DNA from: Neorhizobium galegae bv. officinalis
GTDB taxonomy: Bacteria; Pseudomonadota; Alphaproteobacteria; Rhizobiales; Rhizobiaceae
Assembly: GCA_000985875.1 (NCBI GenBank)
Contig: CCRI01000003.1
Span: 1 to 64,000, forward strand
Direction: 5' to 3'
Length of the DNA stretch: 64,000 nt
Position numbers and translations under genes: made by a program
The notes under the pieces: generated by a model
Seen by the model: only the letters and a program-made list of their open reading frames with translations
What the model was told of the DNA's origin: nothing
Databases searched by the model: none
Shown: in pieces, positions 38,624-47,115 of the stretch
Numbering within the stretch: the stretch's first letter is position 1
Layout of the letters: the number at the start of each line of letters is the position of its first letter

Positions 38624-40201
38624 TCACTCCCACTCGATCGTGCCGGGCGGCTTGCTGGTCACGTCGTAGACGACGCGGTTGATGCCGCGGACTTCGTTGA
38701 TGATGCGGGTGGCGGTGCGGCCGAGGAAGTTCATGTCGTAGGGATAGAAATCCGCGGTCATGCCGTCGACCGAGGTGACGGCGCGCAGCGCGCAGACGAA
38801 GTCGTAGGTGCGGTAATCGCCCATGACGCCGACCGTCTGCACCGGCAGGAGCACGGCGAACGCCTGCCAGATCGTGTCGTAGAGACCGGCCTTACGGATT
38901 TCGTCGAGATAGATCGCGTCCGCCTTGCGCAGGATGTCGAGCTTTTCGCGGGTGACGCCGCCGGGGCAGCGGATCGCGAGGCCCGGACCCGGGAAGGGAT
39001 GGCGACCGATGAAGCTTTCCGGCAGGCCGAGCTCGCGGCCGAGTGCCCGCACCTCGTCCTTGAAGAGTTCACGAAGCGGCTCGACCAGCTTCATGTTCAT
39101 CCGCTCGGGCAGGCCGCCGACATTGTGGTGGCTCTTGATCGTCACCGACGGTCCGCCGGAGAAGGAGACGCTTTCGATCACGTCCGGATAGAGCGTGCCC
39201 TGGGCGAGAAATGCCGGAGATCCCTTGCCGTCGGCGGCGATCTTGGCGGCTTCCGCCTCGAACACCTCGATGAACAGCCGACCTATCGTCTTGCGCTTCA
39301 CTTCCGGGTCGGTGACGCCCTCGAGCTGGCCGAGGAACAGATCGGAAGCGTCCACATGGACGAGCGGAATGTTGTAGTGGTCGCGGAACATGCCCACGAC
39401 CTGCTCGGTCTCGCCCATCCGCATCAGGCCGTGGTCGACATAGATGCAGGTCAGCTGGTCGCCGACCGCCTCATGGATCAGCACGGCCGCGACGGAGGAA
39501 TCGACGCCGCCGGAAAGGCCGCAGATCACCCGTTCCTTGCCGACCTGTTCGCGGATCTTGCGGATCATCTCGGCGCGATAGGCAGCCATCGTCCAGTCGG
39601 ACTTCAGGCCGACGATCTTGTGCACGAAATTGGAGAGCAGCTTGGCGCCGTCGGGCGTGTGCACCACTTCCGGATGGAACATGGTGGTATAATAGTGCCG
39701 GCTCTCGTCGGCCGCGATCGCGAAAGGCGCGTTCTCGGAGGTCGCGATGACTTCGAAACCTTCGGGAAGCTGGGTGACGCGGTCGCCATGGCTCATCCAG
39801 ACCGGATACCGGCCGCCGACATCCCAGAAACCTTCGAACAGCGGGCTCTTGGCCTTGATCTCCACGTCGGCGCGGCCGAATTCCGCTGCGTGCCCGCCTT
39901 CGACGACACCGCCGAGCTGGGTCGCGAGCGTCTGCTGGCCGTAACAGATGCCGAGAATCGGAACGCCGCTGTCGAACACCGCCTGCGGAGCGCGGGGGCT
40001 GCCTTCGGTGGTGACCGATGCCGGGCCGCCGGAGAAGATCACGCCCTTGGGCTTGAGCCTCTCGAACGCAGCGCCCGCGTTCTGGAAGGGGTGGATTTCG
40101 CAGTAGACGCCGGCTTCACGGATGCGACGCGCGATGAGCTGCGTCACCTGGCTGCCGAAATCGATGATGAGAATGCTGTCGGGATGAGCTATCTGGGTCA
40201 T
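38624..40201 (-). CDS. guaA: GMP synthase (glutamine-hydrolysing)
   Basis: 525 aa. The class I glutamine amidotransferase domain comes first ([16 protein letters not shown]; nucleophile in [10 protein letters not shown]; His/Glu in MFHPEVVHT). The ATP-pyrophosphatase domain follows with the P-loop [12 protein letters not shown], then the dimerisation domain with [33 protein letters not shown]. Converts XMP to GMP, the last step of de novo guanylate synthesis. The 217 bp between it and the TetR operator show no supported gene. Confidence 0.97.
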   Translation of the reverse strand: MTQIAHPDSILIIDFGSQVTQLIARRIREAGVYCEIHPFQNAGAAFERLKPKGVIFSGGPASVTTEGSPRAPQAVFDSGVPILGICYGQQTLATQLGGVVEGGHAAEFGRADVEIKAKSPLFEGFWDVGGRYPVWMSHGDRVTQLPEGFEVIATSENAPFAIAADESRHYYTTMFHPEVVHTPDGAKLLSNFVHKIVGLKSDWTMAAYRAEMIRKIREQVGKERVICGLSGGVDSSVAAVLIHEAVGDQLTCIYVDHGLMRMGETEQVVGMFRDHYNIPLVHVDASDLFLGQLEGVTDPEVKRKTIGRLFIEVFEAEAAKIAADGKGSPAFLAQGTLYPDVIESVSFSGGPSVTIKSHHNVGGLPERMNMKLVEPLRELFKDEVRALGRELGLPESFIGRHPFPGPGLAIRCPGGVTREKLDILRKADAIYLDEIRKAGLYDTIWQAFAVLLPVQTVGVMGDYRTYDFVCALRAVTSVDGMTADFYPYDMNFLGRTATRIINEVRGINRVVYDVTSKPPGTIEWE

Positions 40202-40220
40202 GCCGAGCCTTTAAAGAAAC

Positions 40221-40243
40221 TTCCCCTTTCTGGCAACGGGGAA
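40221..40243 (-). terminator. Weak terminator-like hairpin between mtnN and guaA
   Basis: TTCCCC (40221-40226) and GGGGAA (40238-40243) with an 11-nt loop, followed on the minus strand by GTTTCTTT. Stem short; it sits between mtnN and guaA, both on the minus strand. Confidence 0.3.
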
Positions 40244-40262
40244 TGAGGCGAAAATCGCGCGT

Positions 40263-40916
40263 TCAGAGCGCGATCGCGCCATCCTCCAGTCCCTCGAACA
40301 GGCTGTCGACCGCATCCGCCAGCTTCCGGTCGATCACATGCAGGTATTCGGTCCAGTCGCCGACATGCTTCAGCTCTTCCTTGCCGTCGGAAATACCGCG
40401 CAGGCCGATCAGCGGCAGGCCGAAGAGCTGGCAGCAGCGCAGCACCGCGAATGTCTCCATATCGACCATGTCGGCGCCGACGAGATCGTAGGCGGCACCC
40501 GAGACGATGTTGCCGCCGGTCGACAGCGAGGCTTCCCTGACGCCGGGGATGCGCAACGGAAGCGGAATGACCGCCGGATGGTCGAGGAAAGGCGTGCGGC
40601 CCTTCTCGAACCCGAGCGGCGAGGCGTCCATGTCGCGATAGGCGACCGACGAGGCCTGGTAGATTTCCGTCTGCTCGAGATTGCGGGAACCGGCGGAACC
40701 GAGCGAGACCACGAGATCGGGCAGGTCGCCCGTCGCTTCGAGACGGGTCAACGCATGGGAAAGCACGACAGCCGCCTCGACCGGGCCGACGCCGGTCATC
40801 AGCGGCTTGATGCGGGATTTCAGCGCCGGGCCGTATTCGGCATCGACGGCCATCACGAAAAGAATGGATTTGCCGCCGGCAAGGCTTGGCTCGCCGAGGG
40901 GAAGTTGAGAAGTCAT
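40263..40916 (-). CDS. mtnN: 5'-methylthioadenosine/S-adenosylhomocysteine nucleosidase-like protein
   Basis: 217-aa PNP/UDP-phosphorylase-fold enzyme. FVMAVDAEYGPAL carries the catalytic Glu region, GVGPVEAAVVLSHAL follows, then DMVDMETFAVLRCCQ and LRGISDGKEEL with the base-binding Asp. These match MTA/SAH nucleosidases, which recycle adenine and methylthioribose or ribosylhomocysteine; other purine nucleosidases cannot be excluded. Its ATG overlaps the stop of the thioesterase gene (ATGA). Confidence 0.82.
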   Translation of the reverse strand: MTSQLPLGEPSLAGGKSILFVMAVDAEYGPALKSRIKPLMTGVGPVEAAVVLSHALTRLEATGDLPDLVVSLGSAGSRNLEQTEIYQASSVAYRDMDASPLGFEKGRTPFLDHPAVIPLPLRIPGVREASLSTGGNIVSGAAYDLVGADMVDMETFAVLRCCQLFGLPLIGLRGISDGKEELKHVGDWTEYLHVIDRKLADAVDSLFEGLEDGAIAL

Positions 40917-41362
40917 CCGGTTACGTCCTCTCGGCCCCGGATCACCATCATGGTGCCGGTCATGGAAGCGATGAGTTTGGCGGGGCCGTCGCCGATCGCA
41001 TAGGCGCGGCCATCGGCGACGATGATGGTCGAACCCGGCTTGGTGATTTCGCCGCGGAACAGGAAGCGTTCGCCGCGGCCGGGCGACATCAGGTTCACCT
41101 TGAATTCGATGGTGAGGATCGATGCTTCCGGTTCGATGACGGTATAGGCGGCATAACCGCAGGCGGCATCGAGCGCCGCGGAAATCACGCCGGCATGCAG
41201 GAAACCGTGCTGCTGGGTGAGCTTGATGTCGAAAGGCAGCTCGATCTCGACTATCGCCTGCTCGACGCGTGTCAGCTCGGCGCCGAGCATCGCCATCGCG
41301 CCCTGGCGGCCGAAGCTTTGGCGCACCCGCTCGCGGAAATCGCCCGTATCTTTCCCGTTCAT
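40913..41362 (-). CDS. PaaI-family hot-dog thioesterase
   Basis: 149-aa hot-dog fold protein. The family core QQHGFLHAGVISAALDAACGYAAYT supplies the active-site HGG/D-like residues, followed by TIEFKVNLMSPGRGERFLFRGE. Hydrolyses acyl- or aryl-CoA thioesters; substrate unknown. Translationally coupled to the nucleosidase gene downstream. Confidence 0.87.
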   Translation of the reverse strand: MNGKDTGDFRERVRQSFGRQGAMAMLGAELTRVEQAIVEIELPFDIKLTQQHGFLHAGVISAALDAACGYAAYTVIEPEASILTIEFKVNLMSPGRGERFLFRGEITKPGSTIIVADGRAYAIGDGPAKLIASMTGTMMVIRGREDVTG

Positions 41363-41434
41363 GTCCCGTCCCTTTTCGCAGTTGCGAAATTGGCATGCCG
41401 GGAGATGTTCGGCAAGCCGTCCGATCGAGCGCGC

Positions 41435-41887
41435 TTAATTGAGGATGACGATCGACAGGTTGAGGAGCGTCGCGAAGGCGACCCAGAGCGCATAGGGCAC
41501 GAAAAGCCAGGCGGGCCTGCGGTTTTCCCGCCAACTGGCGGCGATGAACAGCAGGATCGAGACCAGCAGCGGCACGATGACGACGAGGCCGAGAACCGGG
41601 CTCTGCAGTCCGAAGAAGGCCGGCGACCACAGAAGGTTGAGCGCGGCTTGGATGGCAAAGAGAACGAGGCGCCGGCCGTTGTTCTCGTCATACCATGTTT
41701 CGGAAAGGGCGACCCCGATCAGGACATAGAGGACCGTCCAGACCGGCGCAAAAATCCAACCCGGCGGATTGAAGAAGGATTTGTCGAGCGATTGATACCA
41801 TTCGCCGGGGACATTGCTTGCGCCGCTCAGGGCGCCGAGTGCGACGCAGGCGACGATGAAGACGATCATAACGACGGTTTTGCTCAT
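41435..41887 (-). CDS. tspO: TspO/MBR family protein
   Basis: 150-aa membrane protein with five helices, the size of TspO. Family residues: PGEWYQSLDKSFFNPPGWIFAPVWTVLYVLIGVALSETW, then AIQAALNLLWSPAFFGL and ASWRENRRPAWLFVPYALWVAFATLLNLSIVILN. Binds porphyrins and is thought to influence tetrapyrrole or stress signalling in bacteria. It lies next to an iron-related operon, but the two units are separated by a 37-bp gap with the same orientation, so co-regulation is unproven. Confidence 0.92.
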   Translation of the reverse strand: MSKTVVMIVFIVACVALGALSGASNVPGEWYQSLDKSFFNPPGWIFAPVWTVLYVLIGVALSETWYDENNGRRLVLFAIQAALNLLWSPAFFGLQSPVLGLVVIVPLLVSILLFIAASWRENRRPAWLFVPYALWVAFATLLNLSIVILN

Positions 41888-41924
41888 CCCGCCGCAACTA
41901 GGGCGCTCCGGCAGCCAGGAAAGG

Positions 41925-43007
41925 TCAACTTAGCCGGACGATGTGCTGGTCCCAGGCGACCTTGCTGCGCGTCTCGTTGAACTGCCCGTCATAGGAGGAA
42001 ACGGCGATGCCATGAACTGCGGGCGCAACGCCGGCAGCTTCGCGGACGGGTTCTTCCTTCACCACCGCCCCGGTTTTCGCGTCAAGCGTGACCGCTGCCC
42101 CGCCGACGGGCGAGGTGAGGCCGACGACGCCGTCACGGCGGTTGACCGCGATGGCGCCGACATAATTGCCGAGCCGGACGGTCGTTTCCTCCGGCAGCGA
42201 GACGAAGGACAGGTCCTCGCCCTTGGAAAACCAGCCGGCAAGCGGCGGCAGGGCATTGCGCGCACCTTCCCACTGGCAGGCGAACCAGATGCGGCCGTTC
42301 TCGGCGATGTCGAGATGGCGGGTCGAAAGCTGTTTGAGTGACGGGGGCAGGCGGTGCCGCTGGATGAGGGCGCCGGTCGTCGCATCGAGCAGAACCAGCG
42401 ATGGTTCCATGCGATCGACATTGAGCTTGGTGCGGCCGAAATCCGGATGGGTCTCGATGCCGCCATTGGCGATGACCAGCAGCTTGCCGTCATCCGAGAC
42501 GGTCATGTCATGGGTGCCGATGCCGTGGGCGTCGAACTCGCCGATGCGGCGGAATTTGTCGCGCGCATCGTAGACGCCGATCATGCCGCGATTGCCGTCG
42601 AAATCGTTTTCGCTGGCATAGAGCCGGGTTCCGTCCGGCGAGAAATGGCCGTGACCGTAGAAATGCCGGCCTTCCGGCGAAGTGATCATCACCGGTTCGG
42701 CCTGCCGCGACGGGTCGAACACCATCGCGAACGTGCCCGGGCGGCGGGCGAAGGCGACGGTGCGACCGGTCGCAGTACTATAAGCCATGCCATGAGCGCG
42801 GGCGGGGAGGGCAACACGGTCGATAATCGCGCCGCGTTCCGAGACGGTGGCGACGCCGAAGGAGCCGTCCGGTGCGCGAAAACCCGAGGCATAGACTGCG
42901 TCGGCCCGTTCGAGCGCCATCAGCGAGCGCGGCGAAAGGGCGGCGGTGAAGGTGATCCCGGCCGACTTCAGAAAGCCGCGCCGGTCGATGGCCTCGCCGC
43001 GCCACAT
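41925..43007 (-). CDS. DUF1513 periplasmic beta-propeller-like protein
   Basis: 360 aa with a Tat-like signal (IDRRGFLKSAGITFTAALSP, residues 7-26). The mature DUF1513 domain shows repeated blades: GHGHFSPDGTRLYASENDF, IGTHDMTVSDDGKLLVIANGG, HLDIAENGRIWFACQWEG. Molecular function is unknown; it is found in iron-linked operons with imelysins and di-haem proteins. Start 43007 puts the Arg pair near the N-terminus and has AAGG upstream. Last gene of the four-gene operon. Confidence 0.85.
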   Translation of the reverse strand: MWRGEAIDRRGFLKSAGITFTAALSPRSLMALERADAVYASGFRAPDGSFGVATVSERGAIIDRVALPARAHGMAYSTATGRTVAFARRPGTFAMVFDPSRQAEPVMITSPEGRHFYGHGHFSPDGTRLYASENDFDGNRGMIGVYDARDKFRRIGEFDAHGIGTHDMTVSDDGKLLVIANGGIETHPDFGRTKLNVDRMEPSLVLLDATTGALIQRHRLPPSLKQLSTRHLDIAENGRIWFACQWEGARNALPPLAGWFSKGEDLSFVSLPEETTVRLGNYVGAIAVNRRDGVVGLTSPVGGAAVTLDAKTGAVVKEEPVREAAGVAPAVHGIAVSSYDGQFNETRSKVAWDQHIVRLS

Positions 43008-43011
43008 GGCC

Positions 43012-44115
43012 TTAGTCGCCGTCCGCGAAGGAAAAGCCGGAGCTGAGGCCGATCGCGCCGCCATAACCGTCATTCAGCTTGGAAATGACGTCCTTTCCGT
43101 CCGCCAGCAGCGTGTCGAGCTTCTTGCGCTCGGCGGCGCTCTCGACCGCCTTTTCGAGATCCGGCGTGATCTTGGCAGAAAGCTCGATCATCGACTTCAG
43201 CTGCGCCTGCGTGGCGGCAACGATCGGCCGGTCCTTCTCCTTCAGCAGTTCCACCATGCCGGATTTTTCGAGCAGGGTGGAAAGCCCTTCGAGATTGCCC
43301 TTGATGGTCGGCCAGGTGTTTTCCGAGCGCCAGAACAGCGCCTGCTTGGGGAATGTCGCCTTGTCGGAGCCCTTGTAGAAAGTCTCGATCCGCTGGTCGC
43401 GCACCGCTTCCGCACCATGCACGAGAATGCCGAGCAGTGCCGTGATCGCCTCGCCGCCGGTGCGGAAATTGAGGTTGTCAGGCCCCGGCTGTTCCCAGGC
43501 CTTCTGGATGCCGTCGGGCGCATCCCAGATATCGGAAAGCTCCTTGGCCACATTGGCGATATTGCCGGCGATGGCCGCGCCATAGCGGCAGCGGTAACTG
43601 TTCTTCGCCTTCAGAAGCTCGTCGGAGCCGGTGCCCGAAAGCACATATTCGAGTGCGCCAAAACCCTGCATGGCGACGCTCTTGGTGCCGAGCGTGGCGG
43701 GGTCGGTGGCGGTCTCATCGACCTTGGACAGGACGGATTGGACCTGCTTCAGCCCCGTGCTCTTGCGATCCGGGTAAAAGAGGATGCGTTCGAAGCGGTT
43801 CTGCTCGATGACGGGACCGACGCGGACCACTTCGATATGCGCCCAACTGACCGCCGCATCGCGGAAGGCACTTTTCGCGGCGTCGTATTTCGCCTTGGAG
43901 GGCGCCTCGCAGAGCGCCTTCATCGTCGTCGTCATCTTGTCCGCGGATTCGTGGAATGCGTCGTAGCCGGGCCGGATGAACCCGTCGACCGCAGCCGTCA
44001 TCACCCTGGTGACATCAGCCATCGGCAGATCCACGGAGGGTACGGGTTCACCTTCCTGGGCAAAGGTGGCGGCGGGAAGCAGCGAGACGAGTCCGGCAAA
44101 AAGGATCTTGCGCAT
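43012..44115 (-). CDS. Imelysin-family periplasmic protein (second copy, GxHxxE altered)
   Basis: 367 aa with a signal peptide (MRKILFAGLVSLLPAATFAQ). The all-helical imelysin/IrpA-like fold is suggested by paired repeats. The family GxHxxE metal-site motif appears as GFGALE (in SVAMQGFGALEYVLSG), so the histidine is missing. The paralogue at 45705 keeps it (GYHVIE). Its ATG overlaps the stop of the di-haem protein gene. It may have a structural or partner role rather than metal binding. Confidence 0.85.
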   Translation of the reverse strand: MRKILFAGLVSLLPAATFAQEGEPVPSVDLPMADVTRVMTAAVDGFIRPGYDAFHESADKMTTTMKALCEAPSKAKYDAAKSAFRDAAVSWAHIEVVRVGPVIEQNRFERILFYPDRKSTGLKQVQSVLSKVDETATDPATLGTKSVAMQGFGALEYVLSGTGSDELLKAKNSYRCRYGAAIAGNIANVAKELSDIWDAPDGIQKAWEQPGPDNLNFRTGGEAITALLGILVHGAEAVRDQRIETFYKGSDKATFPKQALFWRSENTWPTIKGNLEGLSTLLEKSGMVELLKEKDRPIVAATQAQLKSMIELSAKITPDLEKAVESAAERKKLDTLLADGKDVISKLNDGYGGAIGLSSGFSFADGD

Positions 44116-45653
44116 CAGAGCGACTCCAGGAATTTGAGGAGGGCGGCACGGTCTTGTCTCGAGAGCGCGGCGAAGGCATCGCGGGCTTTCTGCGCTTCCC
44201 CGCCATGCCAGAGAACAGCTTCGGTGAGGTTTCGCGCCCGGCCGTCGTGCAGGAAGAACGTATGGGCGTTGACGGTTTCGGTCAGCCCGATGCCCCAGAG
44301 CGGTTGAGTCCGCCATTCGTTGCCTGTGGCAACGCCCACCGGCTGGCCATCGGCCAGGCCTTCGCCCATGTCATGCAGCAGGAAATCCGAATAGGGCCAG
44401 ATGAGCTGGAAGGCATGCGCCTTGTCGCCGGCATCGCGGCTGGTCACGAATTTCGGCGTGTGACAGGCGGTGCAGCCGGCTTGGTAGAAGAGTTCCTTGC
44501 CCTTCAGAACTGTCTTGTCGCCGATATCGCGGCGGGCCGGCACCGCGAGGTTCTCGGAATAGAAGGTGACCAGCGGCAGGACAGGATCGGGTGCTTCGAC
44601 CGGCCCCAGCCGCTGCTGTACGCCGGTCGGCATGGCGAGGCATGCAGCCTCCGCCTTCGTGCAGTCGCCGTGGTCGAACGGATTATCGGGGGTCGAGATA
44701 CCGAGGTCGCCGGCAAAGGCGGACGAGCTCTGGTCGCGGACCGAGGCATTCTGCGCCTTGAAGCCGAAGCGGCCGAGCTTCAGTTCGCCGGTCTTGTGGT
44801 CGCGCACCATGGCCGGCTTGCCGGAAATCCCGTCCCCATCCTTGTCGCCCGGGTCGGCCTTGGCGAGAATGTCAGCGTCGTGGATCGCCTGGATCAGCCC
44901 CATGCCGATCATCGGCGGAGCGATGCGTGGCGACAGTGTCACGTCGCCTTCCATCGCGCCGTAACCGAGGTCGGTTACCGAATAGCTCGGCTTGCGCACG
45001 TTGACCACTTCGCCGTCGCCGAGCTTGACCGGGATTTCCTGGTAGGAAATCTGCATCCGGCCTTCGGAGGCGAGGCCGGACACGGCGAGGTCCTGCAACT
45101 GCTCGCCATAGATCGCGTCGGGAAAATTGAGCTTTCTGTAATCGGCGACCGCTTCGCGCTCCTCGTCGGTGCGCGCCGGACGAGCGAGCCGGAAAAACAT
45201 CGAGGTTGCGTCGGCTCCGCCTTCGGGGGGATGGCCGCGGCCGTCCTTCAGGTGGCAGCTCTGACAGGCGCGGGCGTTGAAGAGCGGGCCGAGCCCGTCG
45301 GACGCCTGTGTCGAGGACGGCGCCGAGACCCAGAGCTTGGTGAACAGCGCATTGCCGAGCTTGAACGTTCCTTCTTCCTCGAAGGTGATGTTGGCGGAGA
45401 AATGCGAGAAGGCGTCGCCATTGACATCGGCGCGGCTGGTCGCGGCCCCGGCGGACATGGTCTCGAACGGCTCGGGCTTGGAGAAATCCGTCGTCGGGCG
45501 GGTAACGCTCTCGACGCGTTTCTGGTCCTTCGGATTGAGATCCGTGCGGACGGTCGGGAAAAGAGCATCGCCACCGATAGCGATCAGCGGCGTGAGAAGA
45601 AGAGCACCCGACAGTGCCGGCAACAGGAAGACGAAAGACCTGGGCGTTCTCAT
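44115..45653 (-). CDS. Di-haem oxidoreductase (DUF1111)
   Basis: 512-aa exported protein with two c-type haem sites, CQSCH (ARACQSCHLKDGRG) and CTACH (QAGCTACHTPKF). N-terminal signal/anchor: RTPRSFVFLLPALSGALLLTPLIAI. DUF1111 proteins are distant relatives of bacterial di-haem peroxidases and MauG and have been called thiol oxidoreductases without strong evidence. Position between two imelysin genes points to redox chemistry on iron or an iron ligand in the periplasm. Start 45653 fits the signal peptide; an ATG at 45701 is possible. Neither has a good ribosome binding site, implying coupling to the gene before. Confidence 0.88.
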   Translation of the reverse strand: MRTPRSFVFLLPALSGALLLTPLIAIGGDALFPTVRTDLNPKDQKRVESVTRPTTDFSKPEPFETMSAGAATSRADVNGDAFSHFSANITFEEEGTFKLGNALFTKLWVSAPSSTQASDGLGPLFNARACQSCHLKDGRGHPPEGGADATSMFFRLARPARTDEEREAVADYRKLNFPDAIYGEQLQDLAVSGLASEGRMQISYQEIPVKLGDGEVVNVRKPSYSVTDLGYGAMEGDVTLSPRIAPPMIGMGLIQAIHDADILAKADPGDKDGDGISGKPAMVRDHKTGELKLGRFGFKAQNASVRDQSSSAFAGDLGISTPDNPFDHGDCTKAEAACLAMPTGVQQRLGPVEAPDPVLPLVTFYSENLAVPARRDIGDKTVLKGKELFYQAGCTACHTPKFVTSRDAGDKAHAFQLIWPYSDFLLHDMGEGLADGQPVGVATGNEWRTQPLWGIGLTETVNAHTFFLHDGRARNLTEAVLWHGGEAQKARDAFAALSRQDRAALLKFLESL

Positions 45654-45704
45654 GGGAAATCGGGCCGCAGGCTGAAGGTCAGCCGCGGCCCGCCTTTTCA
45701 TTGC

Positions 45705-46982
45705 TTATTTGAAGACGGCGTCAGGATTATCGAGGCTGTCGGATCCTTCAAGCTCTACTTTGCCAAGCTTCAGCGACGCAATGACGCGCTCGACGCTCTT
45801 GCTTTGGTCGATCAGGCCGTCGATCGCTTTCTGGACGACCGCATTGCCCTCTTTATTGCCTTCGCCGATCATCTGGTCGTAGGCCTCGACCGTCTTTGCC
45901 CGGTCGGCCATGGCGTTCATGGCGGTAAGCGTCGCGTCGAGCTTGCCGAGCATTTCGGTGTCGAGCGACTTGTCGGTTGCCGCAACCAGTTCGGAGAGCG
46001 AAGGCCCGGTCATCTTGGTGCCGTCGACGCGGGTATATTCACCCGTATAGGCCGACTTGATGCCGATCGCGTCGTTGAGATGCGAGTTGTAGGTGTTGTC
46101 GGAGAAGCAATCGTGCTCTTCTTCCGGGTCGTGCAGCAGCAGGCCGAGCTTCATGCGCTCGCCGGCCAGTTCGCCATAGGAGAGCGAACCCATGCCGGTC
46201 AGGATGGCGGTCAGGCCCTTCTTGGAATTGGCCTCGACGTTTTTGGTCGCCTTGCCCTTGGGGCCCCAGGCGGTGACCATGTCCTTGAGGTCGGAGACGA
46301 GCAGGGCGGACGCGGCCTTCAGGTAATCTGCGCGGCGGTCGCAATGGCCGTTGGTGCAATTGGCCTTGTCGTAATCCGTATAGGAGCGCTTGCCGGCGCC
46401 CGGTCCGGTGCCGTTCAGGTCCTGGCCCCAGAGCAGGAATTCGATCACATGGTAGCCGGTCGCGACGTTCGCTTCGATCTCGCCGGCCTCGTTCAGGCTG
46501 CGCAGCGTCTTGGCGTCGAACTTCGAGAGGTTGAGCGTCTTGCCGTTGACCTTGATCTTCGGGTTGGCGATGACATTGGCGGTATAGAGCGCGTTCTCGT
46601 CGCTCTCTGTGCCATAGGAGGCGTCGACATAGTCGATCAAGCCCTCATCGAGCGGCCAGGCATTCACCTTGCCTTCCCAATCGTCGACGATCGGGTTGCC
46701 GAAACGATAGACTTCCGTCTGCTGGTAGGGAACGCGTGCGGCGAGCCAGGCGTCCTTGGCAGCCTTCAGCGTCTCTTCGCTGGGCTTGGCGATCAGCGCG
46801 CTGACGGCCTTGTCGAGGGCCTGCGCGGTCGTCAGCGAGTCCTCGTATTTCGCATGCGCCAGCTCGGCATAATGCTTGAGGACGGCGGCGGATGTGGTGG
46901 CGGCCTGCGCCTCAGTCACGACGAACGCCGCGGAGGCGGCGAAAAGCGCCAGGGCGGCGCCGAGAACGGTCTTGCGGATCAT
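45705..46982 (-). CDS. Imelysin-family protein, IrpA-like
   Basis: 425 aa with a clear signal peptide (MIRKTVLGAALALFAASAAFVVTEAQA). The imelysin GxHxxE motif is present in ATGYHVIEFLLWG, and QDLNGTGPGAGKRSYTDY follows as in cyanobacterial and alphaproteobacterial IrpA. A conserved NCTNGHCDRR cysteine pair is also seen. Known relatives are iron-regulated and linked to iron uptake (EfeO M75 domain). ATG 46982 follows AAGGAGAGGGAC. First gene of the operon, with an ICE-like box 83 bp upstream. Confidence 0.9.
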   Translation of the reverse strand: MIRKTVLGAALALFAASAAFVVTEAQAATTSAAVLKHYAELAHAKYEDSLTTAQALDKAVSALIAKPSEETLKAAKDAWLAARVPYQQTEVYRFGNPIVDDWEGKVNAWPLDEGLIDYVDASYGTESDENALYTANVIANPKIKVNGKTLNLSKFDAKTLRSLNEAGEIEANVATGYHVIEFLLWGQDLNGTGPGAGKRSYTDYDKANCTNGHCDRRADYLKAASALLVSDLKDMVTAWGPKGKATKNVEANSKKGLTAILTGMGSLSYGELAGERMKLGLLLHDPEEEHDCFSDNTYNSHLNDAIGIKSAYTGEYTRVDGTKMTGPSLSELVAATDKSLDTEMLGKLDATLTAMNAMADRAKTVEAYDQMIGEGNKEGNAVVQKAIDGLIDQSKSVERVIASLKLGKVELEGSDSLDNPDAVFK

Positions 46983-47064
46983 GTCCCTCTCCTTCACGGC
47001 CCGGATTTCCCCGGCCGTTCAAAGGGTTCATCGCGCAATTGGAAACTGGTGTCAAACTATCTAG

Positions 47065-47081
47065 TTTAGAATAGTTTAAAA
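47065..47081 (-). promoter_or_regulatory. ICE-like (Irr) box of the imelysin operon
   Basis: TTTAGAATAGTTTAAAA: the first seven bases match the ICE half-site TTTAGAA exactly; the second half matches TTCTAAA at five of seven. Same layout as the mbfA box at 4484-4500. Irr usually activates iron-uptake genes from such boxes; the direction here is inferred. Confidence 0.6.
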
Positions 47082-47115
47082 AAGGAATTCGACTTCGACT
47101 TTCACCCCAGCGCAC

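Noticed and set aside
38480..40246. 588-codon open frame on the + strand opposite guaA
   Set aside because: Antisense to an unambiguous guaA with codon-position bias matching the minus strand.
44154..47069. 971-codon open frame on the + strand opposite the imelysin operon
   Set aside because: Covers four recognisable genes on the other strand and has low-complexity Arg/Gly-rich composition; no signal or domain.
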